64,000 bases of DNA from Dyella thiooxydans (GCF_001641285.1 NZ_CP014841.1:1-64000), one strand, 5' to 3'; counted from the stretch's first letter, positions 33,991-42,608 are shown. Program-made: numbers and translations. Notes: generated from the letters alone by a model not told the origin.

Positions 33991-34503
33991 TCAGTCGCCC
34001 GACGGTGTCCGCGTGGTCGTCAGTCGTGGCCCCTTGGCCAGGGTCTGGTACACCACGCAGTAGCGCTCGGTGAGGCGGAGCAGGGTGTCCAGTTGTTCGT
34101 CCTCGGCGTCGGTATCGAGCAGGAAATGCAGGCGGATCGCGGTGAAGCCGACCGGCGCGGCCTTGTCCACGCCCAGCGTGCCGCGGAAGTCGAGGTCGCC
34201 CTCGGCCTGTACGGTGGCGTCGCGCAGCACGATGCCCAGCGCAGTGGCCACCGCGTTGAGGGTGACGCCGGCACAGGCCACCAGGGCCTCCAGGAGCATG
34301 TCGCCGGAGCATGCCGACAGGCCGTTGCCGCCGGTGGCCGGGTGCAGGCCCGCCTCCACCAGGGCGCGGCCGGTGTCCACCCGGCAGGTCACGCCCTCGC
34401 CCAGTCGTCCCTCGGCGCGCAAGGTGATTCGCGCCGCGTGCGGCGATTCCCGGTAGTGCTGCTTCAGTGGGGCCTGCACGGCCTTCAGCTCGTCGGCATT
34501 CAC
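33991..34503 (-). CDS. OsmC family protein
   Basis: OsmC/Ohr-superfamily thiol peroxidase-like protein of 170 residues from a GTG start at 34503, eight bases after GAGGAG. The two conserved cysteines are in SACSGDMLLEAL near residue 65 and ERYCVVYQTL near 148. It probably reduces organic peroxides, or acts on a small electrophile as do YhfA-type members. Confidence 0.85.
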   Translation of the reverse strand: MNADELKAVQAPLKQHYRESPHAARITLRAEGRLGEGVTCRVDTGRALVEAGLHPATGGNGLSACSGDMLLEALVACAGVTLNAVATALGIVLRDATVQAEGDLDFRGTLGVDKAAPVGFTAIRLHFLLDTDAEDEQLDTLLRLTERYCVVYQTLAKGPRLTTTRTPSGD

Positions 34504-34567
34504 GGGGCGGCTCCTCGGGATGGAGCCGGCAGCTTACGCCGGGAAGGCGTGTCGAAGGGACCGCGGG

Positions 34568-34969
34568 CTACTCCCAACGGATATTCGCGACGTCGGGAAT
34601 GCCGGGTACGATCGCTTCGACGTGACGCCACAGTGCATCCAGCGCTTCACGGTGGCGTCGTCTCCCGAACAGCCGGCCTGCCAGTGACGACTCGACTGCG
34701 GGGAACAGGCTCCATTCGGTGGTGGATCCATCGATATGGCCGCAGCCAAGCCAGAGCAGGAACGGCTTGCGGGTCACGATGACGAGCCAGCCGAAGTCCT
34801 CGGCAATCACGCCCTCGGTGATCACCCCGCGAGCCTCCAGCCGTTGCTGCATCCATCGCGCGAGTGCCTCGCCGTAGCGGCCGGGGTAGGTGGCCTCGTC
34901 CTCGTCGGGCCGGATCCCGAAGAACCCGGTATCGAAGGTCACTTGCGGTGTCGATCCGGTATTTCCCAT
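34568..34969 (-). CDS. Hypothetical protein
   Basis: A 133-residue soluble protein from ATG 34969. It is rich in Trp and acidic at the N-terminus (FDTGFFGIRPDEDEATYPG) and ends DVANIRWE. I do not recognise the family. Coding evidence is its composition and placement 20 bases downstream of the cytochrome b561 gene on the same strand, so it may be the last gene of the peroxidase operon. Confidence 0.65.
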   Translation of the reverse strand: MGNTGSTPQVTFDTGFFGIRPDEDEATYPGRYGEALARWMQQRLEARGVITEGVIAEDFGWLVIVTRKPFLLWLGCGHIDGSTTEWSLFPAVESSLAGRLFGRRRHREALDALWRHVEAIVPGIPDVANIRWE

Positions 34970-34989
34970 CGTCGCTTCCCTGCCGTGGT

Positions 34990-35589
34990 TCAGTCGGTCG
35001 GTCTCCCGTTTACCACACCGGCGCCATCCGGCATCGGCGGGGATGGGTTTCGGGCCTGGCCACCCACCATGCTGCGCAACACCCCGTCGCGGCGGATCAG
35101 CCCGTGGTACAGCGCCGCGCCCATGTGCGCGAGGAAGGTGAGGAACAGCAGGTAGGCGAACACGCCGTGTGCGGTGCGCAGCCAGGCGAAGACCAGCGCG
35201 TTCTCCGGCAGGATCGCCGGCAAGCGCAGGCTGGCGCTGAGCATCACCGGGTAGCCCCCGGCCGAGAGCATCGCCCAGCCGATCAGCGGCATGGCGATCA
35301 TCAGGGCGTACAGCAGCCAGTGCGACAGATGCGCGGCGAGTTTCTGCAGTGCTGGCAGGTCTTCCGGCAGCGGCGGTGGCGGATTCCGCAGGCGCACGAC
35401 CAGGCGCACGATCGCCAGCAGCAGGATCGCGAGGCCCAGCGGCTTGTGGATCGCCAGCAGCCACTGATGCTTCTCGCTGACCGTGGCGACCATGCCGACG
35501 CCGATAAACAGCATCGCCAGGATCAGTGCGGCCATGGTCCAGTGCAGCACGCGCGCGGGCAGGCTGAAGGTGGTGCGGACGGTGCTCAT
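34990..35589 (-). CDS. Cytochrome b561
   Basis: Di-heme membrane cytochrome of the prokaryotic b561 family, 199 residues from ATG 35589. Four helices carry the heme-ligand histidines: LPARVLHWTMA, AIHKPLGLAILL, LAAHLSHWLLYALMIAMPLIGW and FLAHMGAALYHGLI. It likely passes electrons across the membrane from quinol to the periplasmic peroxidase encoded just upstream, whose stop it overlaps (ATGA, 35586-35589). The operon is driven by the ECF-type promoter at 36721-36745. Confidence 0.88.
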   Translation of the reverse strand: MSTVRTTFSLPARVLHWTMAALILAMLFIGVGMVATVSEKHQWLLAIHKPLGLAILLLAIVRLVVRLRNPPPPLPEDLPALQKLAAHLSHWLLYALMIAMPLIGWAMLSAGGYPVMLSASLRLPAILPENALVFAWLRTAHGVFAYLLFLTFLAHMGAALYHGLIRRDGVLRSMVGGQARNPSPPMPDGAGVVNGRPTD

Positions 35590-36674
35590 CGGGCGGCCTC
35601 CGGCGGGGCGTGGGTGGGTGCGGTGGTGCCCGGGACGTGCGCTTCCTCGCGCGTGCGGCGCAGGTAGGAGTCGGCATAGGCAGCCGAGCGTGCGGGCAGC
35701 AGCGGATCGTCGGAGATGGCGATGCCGGCGGGCAGCACGGTCGGGTCGTAGTTGATGTCGCGGCACGGGCCGTTGTCCTGCGGCTGCTCGCCGGTGAGCA
35801 CCAGGGTGCCGGCATCGATCGTGGTGCGGTCGGCCGGCCAGACCTTGGTGGCGTCGTCAGTCGGATCACCGGGGGCGGCCAGGGTGACCAGCAGGTGCCA
35901 GCGCTGCGGACCGCGGGCGAGGCGCTGCTTCAGATCGGAAACCAGGTAGTTGTCGTCGCCGGCCGGTGCCGGGTTCGTGTCGGTCGCTTCGGGTGCCATG
36001 CGCCAGCGCACCGCGTGACGCCCGCCTTGCGCATCGATGAAGTAGAACGCGTCCAGGCCGTAGTAGCTCTCGGTGATGAAGCTGGCCGACGGTCTGGCCG
36101 TCTTGGCCCAGGCGCGGAATGCGGCGGTCTCCGGATGCGCGGCGAAGAACGCAGCGAGTTTGGCCGGGTCCGGTTTGCCGGTGGCCGGGTCTTTCCGGCT
36201 GGCCACCTGCTGCGCGTAGAACGCCTGCGGGGTGGCCACCGGGAACACCGGCATGCTGTTCATGCCGGTGCGCCACTGCTGGCCATTCGGCAGGTTGAAG
36301 CGCAGCGCCAGGCTGCGGATCGGTACGCTGCCGTCCGGCGCGTACGGGTTGCCGCCGGGAATCGCGAAGCGGCCCACCACCGGCGTGCGACCGACGGCGA
36401 ACACCGAGGCGGTGGAATACGCGCTGGCGTTGCCGTTGCCCTCGAAGTAGCCGGCCACGCACACGCCCTTGGCGTGGTTGCGGCGGTAGCCGGGATGCAC
36501 GCCGCCGCCGTTGCGCTGCAGTTCGTCGACGAGGCGCTGCGCGGTGAGCCGGTGCGACGTGAGCCAGCCGCCGACATAGGCGAAGGCGCCGCCGGCGACC
36601 ACGACGGCGCCGGCAATGAGTGCCCAGCGCAGGCCGTTGCGCGGCGGGCGGGAAAGCGGTTGGGGATCGTGCAT
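35586..36674 (-). CDS. Catalase-family peroxidase (SrpA-like), membrane-anchored
   Basis: Small catalase-fold heme peroxidase of 362 residues. One N-terminal membrane segment (GLRWALIAGAVVVAGGAFAYVGGW) anchors it with the enzyme in the periplasm. The distal motif HPGYRRNHAKGVCVAGYF near residues 60-77 contains the active-site His. LALRFNLPNG and the C-terminal FDPTVLPAGI-like segment (YDPTVLPAGIAISDDP) match the SrpA group. It lacks the large catalase C-terminal domains. It is the first gene of the operon with cytochrome b561 and faces the ECF sigma/anti-sigma operon; both have the same promoter motif. Confidence 0.88.
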   Translation of the reverse strand: MHDPQPLSRPPRNGLRWALIAGAVVVAGGAFAYVGGWLTSHRLTAQRLVDELQRNGGGVHPGYRRNHAKGVCVAGYFEGNGNASAYSTASVFAVGRTPVVGRFAIPGGNPYAPDGSVPIRSLALRFNLPNGQQWRTGMNSMPVFPVATPQAFYAQQVASRKDPATGKPDPAKLAAFFAAHPETAAFRAWAKTARPSASFITESYYGLDAFYFIDAQGGRHAVRWRMAPEATDTNPAPAGDDNYLVSDLKQRLARGPQRWHLLVTLAAPGDPTDDATKVWPADRTTIDAGTLVLTGEQPQDNGPCRDINYDPTVLPAGIAISDDPLLPARSAAYADSYLRRTREEAHVPGTTAPTHAPPEAAR

Positions 36675-36720
36675 GGAAGGCGCTCCGGGCCGGGTCGGCG
36701 TTGGGTGGTGACACCAGCCA

Positions 36721-36745
36721 GACGCCGGTCGCGCGGATTTATTCC
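36721..36745 (-). promoter_or_regulatory. ECF-type promoter of the catalase/cytochrome b561 operon
   Basis: On the minus strand, GGAATAA (36745-36739), 14 bases, CGTC (36724-36721), about 46 bases before the peroxidase start. The motif, spacer and CGTC are the same as at the sigma-factor gene on the opposite strand 9 bp away. Confidence 0.75.
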
Positions 36746-36753
36746 CGCGCCGT

Positions 36754-36778
36754 GGAATAATTTCCTTCCTGCGGCGTC
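36754..36778 (+). promoter_or_regulatory. ECF-type promoter of the sigma/anti-sigma operon
   Basis: GGAATAA (36754-36760), 14 bases, CGTC (36775-36778), 30 bases before the sigma-factor start. This fits autoregulation by an ECF sigma factor, whose promoters typically have GGAA near -35 and CGTC near -10. Confidence 0.75.
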
Positions 36779-36808
36779 CTGCATGGCGAAACCACTGCGG
36801 CCCGATCC

Positions 36809-37324
36809 ATGTCCGTCCACGCTTTCGACGACCAGCTCAGCGAACTGCTGCCGCGCCTGCGGCGCTTCGCGCTGTGGCTGACCCGCGACCTGTCCAGCGC
36901 CGACGACCTGGTGCAATCCACGATGGAGCGTGCGCTGTCCACGCGCGCCGCCAAGCGCGACGACGGCGACCTGCGCGCCTGGCTGTTCCGCATCCTCTAC
37001 CGGCAGTTCCTCGACGCGCGGCGCCGCGCGCAGCGTTATGCCTGGCTGCTCGGCCGCCTGCGCGAGGACGACGAGCCGCAGTGGCCGTCGGCCGAGCGCG
37101 AGCTGCTGGCGCAGTCGGCGCTCGCCGCGTTCGAACACCTCACCCCCGAGCAGCGCAGCCTGCTGCTGTGGGTGACGGTGGAGGGCCTGAGCTACCAGCA
37201 GGTCGCGGACATCCTCGAGGTGCCGATCGGCACCGTGATGTCGCGCCTGTCGCGCGCACGCCAGGCGATGCGTCGCCATGGCGAGGGCGAACAACCCACC
37301 CCTTCGTTGCGGTTACTCAAATGA
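36809..37324 (+). CDS. ECF-family RNA polymerase sigma factor
   Basis: Extracytoplasmic-function sigma factor of 171 residues with only regions 2 and 4. Region 2 contains LPRLRRFALWLTRDLSSADDLVQ and LRAWLFRILYRQFLDARRR; region 4 contains LTPEQRSLLLWVTVEGLSYQQVADIL and PIGTVMSRLSRARQAMRR, the helix-turn-helix for -35 recognition. The stop overlaps the anti-sigma start (ATGA). It probably transcribes its own operon and the divergent peroxidase operon. Confidence 0.92.
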   Translation: MSVHAFDDQLSELLPRLRRFALWLTRDLSSADDLVQSTMERALSTRAAKRDDGDLRAWLFRILYRQFLDARRRAQRYAWLLGRLREDDEPQWPSAERELLAQSALAAFEHLTPEQRSLLLWVTVEGLSYQQVADILEVPIGTVMSRLSRARQAMRRHGEGEQPTPSLRLLK

Positions 37325-38076
37325 ACACACCTCCCAGCGAACACGACATCCACGCCTACGTCGACGGCCGCCTCAAGGGCGCGCCACGCGAGGCCGTGGA
37401 GCGGTATCTGGCGCGCCACCCCGAGCGTGCCGCAGAGGTGCTGGGCTGGCAGCGCGATGCGCAGCGACTGCGTGCGGCGATCGGGGGTGCGCAGCTGCCG
37501 CCCGACAACGGCGCACTGCATCCCGGCGTGGTGCGCGCGCGTCGCCGCCAGCGCCGGATCGCGCGGCTGTCGCTCGCTGCCGCCGCCGTGCTGTGCCTGG
37601 GGCTCGGTGGCGTCGGTGGCTGGCAGGTGCGTGGCATGCGCAGCGAGGTCGCCGTCGCCCCGATGGCCGACGCGATGACCGCCTATCGCCTGGTGGCGAT
37701 GGACCATGCCGCACGCCCCGACGTCGTGCCGCAGCGCGCCGGTGACATGCAGGCCTGGCTGGACGCGCACTTCGAACACGCCGCACGCCTGCCGGATCTC
37801 GGCGGCGCCGGCTTCCATGCCGTCGGCGGTCGCCTGTTCGCCACCGACCAGGGGCCGGCCGCGATGGTGCTGTACGAGGATGCGGCCGGCCACGCGATCA
37901 GCTTCTATGTGCGCCCGCCGGGCCCCCGCAACCACCTGCTGCCCACCGGCCAGCGCAGCGACGGCGGACTGGTGGCGCAGTACTGGTCGGGCCAGGGCTA
38001 CAACTACGCCATGGTCAGCCGCGACGATCGGGTGGATGCGCAGGTGGCCGCGCAGGCGCGGCAGCAGTCGATCTGA
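37321..38076 (+). CDS. Transmembrane anti-sigma factor
   Basis: A 251-residue regulator beginning at ATG 37321, overlapping the sigma gene by four bases. The N-terminal cytoplasmic anti-sigma domain (HDIHAYVDGRLKGAPREAVERYL) has no HxxxCxxC zinc motif, so it is a non-zinc member. One membrane helix lies near residues 80-102 (LSLAAAAVLCLGLGGVGGW), then a periplasmic domain of about 145 residues (VGGRLFATDQGPAAMVLYED). It should hold the sigma factor at the membrane until an envelope signal, perhaps peroxide or another oxidant, is sensed. Confidence 0.88.
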   Translation: MNTPPSEHDIHAYVDGRLKGAPREAVERYLARHPERAAEVLGWQRDAQRLRAAIGGAQLPPDNGALHPGVVRARRRQRRIARLSLAAAAVLCLGLGGVGGWQVRGMRSEVAVAPMADAMTAYRLVAMDHAARPDVVPQRAGDMQAWLDAHFEHAARLPDLGGAGFHAVGGRLFATDQGPAAMVLYEDAAGHAISFYVRPPGPRNHLLPTGQRSDGGLVAQYWSGQGYNYAMVSRDDRVDAQVAAQARQQSI

Positions 38077-38088
38077 CCGTCGGCGTGC

Positions 38089-38937
38089 TCAGCCCGGGAA
38101 ACGTTCGGCCAGCAGCTCGAGCAGGCTGCGTAGCCGCCCCAGTCGCTTGAGGTCACGGTGGTAGCCGATCCAGGTGTCGCGCGAGGGCGGCGGATCGCCC
38201 AGGTCGATGCGTTGCAGTTCGCCGAAGGCGTCGCCCAGCGCCGTGGGCAGTACCGCGACACCCACGCCCTCGGCACACAGGCGCGCCTGTACCTCGCGGT
38301 TGTTGCTGGTGCCGGCGACGGTGGCCTCGGGCAGGTGCTTCTTCAGCCATGCGACGTCCGGCATGCCGCCGAACGCGGCGTTCATGGTGACCAGGCGGAC
38401 GCCGCGGCCGCCTTTGCGCAGGCGCGGCTGGTCGCGGTGCATATAGAGCGAGTAGGGCATGCGCAGCAGGCGCCGCGCGATCACGTCCGGCTCGTCGAAC
38501 GGGGTGATGCGGAAGGCCAGATCGGCCTCGCGCCGGGCCAGGCTGTACAGCCGCGTGTCGGTGAGCAGTTCCACCATCACCGCGGGCTGGCGTCGTGCGA
38601 ACTCGGCCAGTATGGGCGTGAGCACGTAGCTGCCGAACCAGTCCGATGCCGCCAGCCGCAACGACCCGCCGAGCGCGCTGCCGCCTCCGGCCAGCTGGCG
38701 CTCGAAGGCGAGCGCTTCCTCCTCCATGCGCTCGGCGCTGGCCATTACTGCATTGCCTTCGTCGGTCAGCACGAAACCGTCGGGCGTGCGCTGGAACAGG
38801 GTCTGCCCGACCGCGGCCTCCAACGCGCGCAGGCGGCGGCCCATGGTCGGCTGGGTCTGGCCCACGCGCCGGGCGGCGGCGCCGAGCGAGCCCTCGCGGG
38901 CGATGGCGAGGAAGATGCGGACGTCGCTCCATTCCAT
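38089..38937 (-). CDS. LysR-family transcriptional regulator
   Basis: LysR regulator of 282 residues from ATG 38937 (MEWSDVRIFLAIAREGSLGAAARRV). HTH and linker helix are normal. The effector domain reads GSLRLAASDWFGSYVLTPILAEF and FRITPFDEPDVIARRL. It diverges from the alcohol dehydrogenase gene; a 14-bp inverted repeat fills the gap. It converges with the anti-sigma gene. Confidence 0.88.
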   Translation of the reverse strand: MEWSDVRIFLAIAREGSLGAAARRVGQTQPTMGRRLRALEAAVGQTLFQRTPDGFVLTDEGNAVMASAERMEEEALAFERQLAGGGSALGGSLRLAASDWFGSYVLTPILAEFARRQPAVMVELLTDTRLYSLARREADLAFRITPFDEPDVIARRLLRMPYSLYMHRDQPRLRKGGRGVRLVTMNAAFGGMPDVAWLKKHLPEATVAGTSNNREVQARLCAEGVGVAVLPTALGDAFGELQRIDLGDPPPSRDTWIGYHRDLKRLGRLRSLLELLAERFPG

Positions 38938-38971
38938 GGCAGTGCCCCTGAATGATGTTGGCATGCATTTT

Positions 38972-39008
38972 TGCATGGATATCGAACAGGATTGTCGATT
39001 TCCATGCA
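38972..39008. promoter_or_regulatory. 14-bp inverted repeat, probable LysR operator
   Basis: TGCATGGATATCGA and TCGATTTCCATGCA, complementary at 13 of 14 positions with a 9-base spacer, lie in the gap between the divergent LysR and alcohol dehydrogenase genes. Length and position fit a dimeric or tetrameric LysR site. Confidence 0.6.
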
Positions 39009-39057
39009 TGAATTCGCGATCTACCTTGGCGCCACTCCCCCTCACGGACCCATCGCC

Positions 39058-40065
39058 ATGAACGCTCTCCCCGCCACCATGAAAGCCGCCGTGCAACAAC
39101 AGGCCGGCGCGCCGCTCCATCTCGTCGACCTGCCGCTGCCCGTGCCCGGTCCGGGCCGGGTGCTGGTCCGCGTCGCCGCGGCGGGCCTGAACCCGCTGGA
39201 TACCAAGATCCGCGCCGGCAGGGCCGCCCATGCACGCCATCCACTGCCGGCCGTGCTCGGCATCGACCTGGCCGGCACGGTGGTCGCGCTCGGCCCCGAC
39301 GTCGCAGGCTGGAGCATCGGCGACGAGGTCTACGGCATGACCGGCGGCGTCGGCGGCGTGCAGGGCTCGCTGGCCGAATACGCGGCGGTCGATGCCCGGC
39401 TGCTGGCGCGCAAGCCGGCGGGTTTCTCGATGCGTGAGGCGGCCGCGCTGCCGCTGGGCTTCATCACCGCCTACGAGGGGCTGGTCGACCGTGCCCGCGT
39501 GCATGCCGGGCAGCGGGTGCTGGTCCACGGAGGTGCGGGTGGCGTGGGACACCTGGCGGTACAGCTGGCGCTGGCGCATGGCGCGCAGGTGTTCGCCACC
39601 GGCGCGGCCGAAAGCCGCGAGGCGATCGAAGGCTACGGTGCCACGGCGATCGACTACCGCGTCACGCCGGTCGCCGACTACGTGCAGGCGCATACCGGCG
39701 GCGAAGGCTTCGACATCATCTACGACACCGTGGGCGGCGCCACCCTGGATGCCTCATTCGAAGCGGTCAGGCCGTACCACGGCCACGTGGTCAGCGCGCT
39801 GGGCTGGGGCACGCACGCGCTGGCGCCGCTGTCGTTCCGCGCCGCCACCTATTCGGGTGTGTTCACGCTGCGCCCGCTGCTGACCGGCGAGGGGCGCGCG
39901 CACCACGGCGGGATCCTGCGCGAGGCCACCCGGCTGGCCGACGAGGGCAAGCTGCGCATCCGCCTGGATCCGCGCGAGTTCCCTCTCGCCGGGGTGGAGC
40001 AGGCGTACCGGCTGATCGAGGAGGGTGCCGCGAACGGCAAGGTGGTGGTCACCGTGGCCAGCTGA
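39058..40065 (+). CDS. Zinc-independent MDR-family quinone oxidoreductase/alcohol dehydrogenase
   Basis: Medium-chain dehydrogenase/reductase of 335 residues from ATG 39058. N-terminal GroES-like half (GRVLVRVAAAGLNPLDTKIRAG), then the NADPH site VHGGAGGVGHLAVQLALAHGA near residues 156-176. The Cys/His zinc ligands of true alcohol dehydrogenases are absent, as in quinone oxidoreductase (QOR/Qor-like). Probably reduces quinones or activated alkenes. Likely controlled by the divergent LysR regulator. Confidence 0.85.
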   Translation: MNALPATMKAAVQQQAGAPLHLVDLPLPVPGPGRVLVRVAAAGLNPLDTKIRAGRAAHARHPLPAVLGIDLAGTVVALGPDVAGWSIGDEVYGMTGGVGGVQGSLAEYAAVDARLLARKPAGFSMREAAALPLGFITAYEGLVDRARVHAGQRVLVHGGAGGVGHLAVQLALAHGAQVFATGAAESREAIEGYGATAIDYRVTPVADYVQAHTGGEGFDIIYDTVGGATLDASFEAVRPYHGHVVSALGWGTHALAPLSFRAATYSGVFTLRPLLTGEGRAHHGGILREATRLADEGKLRIRLDPREFPLAGVEQAYRLIEEGAANGKVVVTVAS

Positions 40066-40180
40066 GGCCGCGGATGGAGGGGCCGGGCGAGCCGCTGCCG
40101 CGCCAACTGGAGTAAGTTCTGCGCTGCCCACCGCCGCCGCCGGTAGCGGCTCGATCCCGATGCATCACGGAGGCCTGTCC

Positions 40181-40921
40181 ATGCACGCACGCACTGCCCG
40201 TCTCATCGGTGTCCTGCTGCTCCTTCTTGTGGGGTGTGGCCCGGCGTTCGCCGGCGAGGCCGTGACCTTGCGCGCCGCCGATGGCGTGAGCGTCTTCGGC
40301 ACGTTGAGCCCGGCCAGGCCCCACAACGACAAGGTGCTGCTGCTGTTCCACCAGGCCCGCGGCAGTCGCCACGAATACGATCCGCTGATCGCCCGGTTCA
40401 ACCAGCTCGGCTACGACACGCTGGCGATCGACCAGCGTTCCGGCGGCGACCTGTTCGGCGGCCACAACCAGACGGTGCAGGTGCTGGGTCGCTCCGCCGA
40501 TTACCTGGATGCCGCGCCCGACCTCGATGCCGCGCTGGCCTGGGCGCGGGATCGGCACTACGGCACCATCGTGGCGGTCGGCAGTTCCTATTCGTCGGCG
40601 CTGGTGATCCTGCTGGCCGCCCGCTATCCGGCGGGGCTCACGGCCATCGCCAGCTTCTCACCGGGGGAGTACTTCGACGACAAGGACCTGATCAAGGACG
40701 CGGCGGCCAAGGTAACGGTCCCGTTCTACATCACCACCGACCCGGCCGAGGCCGGCAACGTGGCCGAGGTACTGCGCAAGGCGCATGGGGGCAACATCAC
40801 GGATTACCGTCCCAGGGCTGGTGTGCATGGTGCCTCGACCCTGGTCGAATCGCGAGATCCGGAAGGCCATTCGGCCAACCTGGAGAGCTTCGAGGCTTTC
40901 CTGCGCGATCTGGGGCACTAG
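40181..40921 (+). CDS. Secreted alpha/beta hydrolase (dienelactone-hydrolase-like)
   Basis: A 246-residue protein from ATG 40181, behind GGAGG. The signal sequence (LIGVLLLLLVGCGPAFAGE) contains LLVGC, so it could be a lipoprotein, though cleavage after AFAG is also plausible. The alpha/beta-hydrolase core shows KVLLLFHQARGS, nucleophile region AVGSSYSSALV near residues 130-140 (GxSxS rather than GxSxG), and a likely catalytic His in GVHGAST near 222. Substrate unknown. Confidence 0.75.
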   Translation: MHARTARLIGVLLLLLVGCGPAFAGEAVTLRAADGVSVFGTLSPARPHNDKVLLLFHQARGSRHEYDPLIARFNQLGYDTLAIDQRSGGDLFGGHNQTVQVLGRSADYLDAAPDLDAALAWARDRHYGTIVAVGSSYSSALVILLAARYPAGLTAIASFSPGEYFDDKDLIKDAAAKVTVPFYITTDPAEAGNVAEVLRKAHGGNITDYRPRAGVHGASTLVESRDPEGHSANLESFEAFLRDLGH

Positions 40922-41057
40922 GCGTCACCGGCCGGCCAGGGCGCCGGTTGTGGTGGTGGGTGGGGCGCTTTGCCGGCCGTGCGAGGCGATGCCTTCCCCG
41001 TTCCCTTCGCCACGAAACTGCGGGCATGATGCCAGTACCCGACCTGGGGGAAGTGGC

Positions 41058-42212
41058 TTGGGACCGCTCGATACCGACACGCTGCTCAGCGTCTACCTGG
41101 CGTTGTCCGGACTGACCGCGCTGTTCACGCTGGCAGGCGGCTGGACCACCCGCAAACCTGGCCTGTGGCTGTGGTCGGGCGCGTTCATGGCGTCGCTGCT
41201 CAGCCAGGCGATCCGGCCGGGCATCGCCGAGTTGTGGGGCCTGCAGGCCTCGAAGCCGCCCGGGCACCTGGGGGGCGTGCTGCAGGCGTTGCTGGTGCTC
41301 GCCGGCATGCGGGCTTTTCTGGGGCTGCGCATTTCATGGCTCGGCATGGCTGCGCTGTTCGCCGCGGTGACGGTGTTTTCCTTCACCCTGCTCGCGACCG
41401 GACAGATCCTGTGGTGGTCGCTGTCGGTCACCCAGGCCGTCGCTGGCCTGGTGATGGCGCGTGCCGCATGGCTCGCCTGGCAGGCGCGTCGGTCCGGCGG
41501 GAGCGGTGCGCTGGCGCTGATGGGCGCAGTGCTCGGCGTCGCGGCCCTGGTCGCACTGGCCCGCGCGGTCTCGGTGCTGCCCATCGGCATGTCGACCGCG
41601 CGGCTCGACGTAGCCAACGAACACTGGCTGATGGCCACCCTGCTGCTGGTGGTGGCCGAGGGTTTCGCCATGCTGGTGCTGGTGAACAGCTCGTTGCGTG
41701 AAGAGCTGGCAAAGCTGGCCGATTTCGATCCGCTCACGGGGCTGCTCAACCGCCGTGGTCTGCGCTCGCGACTGGAGCGGATGATGCCGCCAGCCGCCGC
41801 CGATCGCGCCGTTCCGGACCTGGCGGTGGTCCTGCTGGACCTGGACGAATTCAAGGGAATCAACGACCGCTTCGGCCATCAGGTGGGTGACGAGGTGCTG
41901 GCCGAAGTCGCACGTCGGCTCCATCGCGGCACCCGCCCCGGGAACCTGGTGGCGCGCACTGGCGGCGAGGAGTTCATGCTGGTCTGGACCGGCGAGGCCA
42001 GTGGGGCCGAGGCGGCGGGGGAGCAACTGCGCGGACTGGTTGCCGGCAGTCCGGTACCCAGCCAGGCCGGTGAAGTGGGGGTAACCGCCAGCGTGGGTGT
42101 CGCCACTGGGCCGTGGCGGGGCGACGTCAGTTTCGAGAGCCTGGTCGGGCGTGCCGATCATGCGCTCTACGCGGCCAAGCGGGCCGGACGCAACCGCGTG
42201 GTGATGGGCTGA
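41058..42212 (+). CDS. Diguanylate cyclase with membrane sensor domain (GGDEF)
   Basis: Makes cyclic di-GMP from two GTP. The best start is a TTG at 41058 after GGGGGAAG at 41046-41053, giving 384 residues and an N-terminus leading into the first helix (LLSVYLALSGLTALFTLAGGW). Seven or so membrane segments fill about residues 8-205, then a GGDEF domain with DFDPLTGLLNRRGL near 215, LDLDEFKGINDRFGHQVGDEVL, the active-site motif GGEEF near residue 302, and a degenerate end ADHALYAAKRAGRN. An RxxD inhibitory site was not evident. Upstream in-frame sequence runs into the hydrolase gene and is ignored. Confidence 0.85.
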   Translation: MGPLDTDTLLSVYLALSGLTALFTLAGGWTTRKPGLWLWSGAFMASLLSQAIRPGIAELWGLQASKPPGHLGGVLQALLVLAGMRAFLGLRISWLGMAALFAAVTVFSFTLLATGQILWWSLSVTQAVAGLVMARAAWLAWQARRSGGSGALALMGAVLGVAALVALARAVSVLPIGMSTARLDVANEHWLMATLLLVVAEGFAMLVLVNSSLREELAKLADFDPLTGLLNRRGLRSRLERMMPPAAADRAVPDLAVVLLDLDEFKGINDRFGHQVGDEVLAEVARRLHRGTRPGNLVARTGGEEFMLVWTGEASGAEAAGEQLRGLVAGSPVPSQAGEVGVTASVGVATGPWRGDVSFESLVGRADHALYAAKRAGRNRVVMG

Positions 42213-42250
42213 TCGACGAGCCCGGAAAGGCCGGTACTCCTCCGGCGCTC

Positions 42251-42267
42251 AGGCGCTTCAGGCGCCT
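42251..42267. terminator. Weak hairpin between convergent genes
   Basis: AGGCGC and GCGCCT enclose a 5-base loop between the cyclase gene and the convergent YjdM gene; no T-run is present. Position is the main reason for the call. Confidence 0.3.
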
Positions 42268-42269
42268 TG

Positions 42270-42608
42270 TCAGGCCTTCCGCACGAATTCCGACTTGAGG
42301 CTCATCGGGCCGATGCCGTCGATCCTGCAGTCGATGTCGTGGTCACCCTCGACGAGGCGGATGTTCTTCACCTTGGTGCCGACCTTCACCACCAGCGAGG
42401 AGCCTTTCACCTTCAGATCCTTGATCACGGTGACCGTGTCGCCATCGTTGAGCACGTTGCCGTTTGCGTCGCGCACCACGCGCGCGTCGGTCTCCGCGCC
42501 CGGCTCGCCCACGGTCCACTCATGGCCGCACTCGGGGCAGACCAGCAGGCCGCGGTCCTCGTAGGTGTAGGCGGACTGGCACTGCGGGCAGGGCGGGAGG
42601 GCACTCAT
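42270..42608 (-). CDS. yjdM: YjdM/PhnA family protein
   Basis: A 112-residue protein of the PhnA/YjdM family, once linked to phosphonate use but without a firmly known role. An N-terminal zinc ribbon ([25 protein letters not shown]) is followed by the PhnA beta domain ([34 protein letters not shown], then [27 protein letters not shown]). The fit to the family is end to end. Confidence 0.9.
   Translation of the reverse strand: MSALPPCPQCQSAYTYEDRGLLVCPECGHEWTVGEPGAETDARVVRDANGNVLNDGDTVTVIKDLKVKGSSLVVKVGTKVKNIRLVEGDHDIDCRIDGIGPMSLKSEFVRKA

Noticed and set aside
36674-36809. Reading the AT-rich blocks in this gap as an operator for a separate repressor
   Set aside because: The blocks are fully explained by the two -35 elements of the ECF-type promoters on opposite strands.
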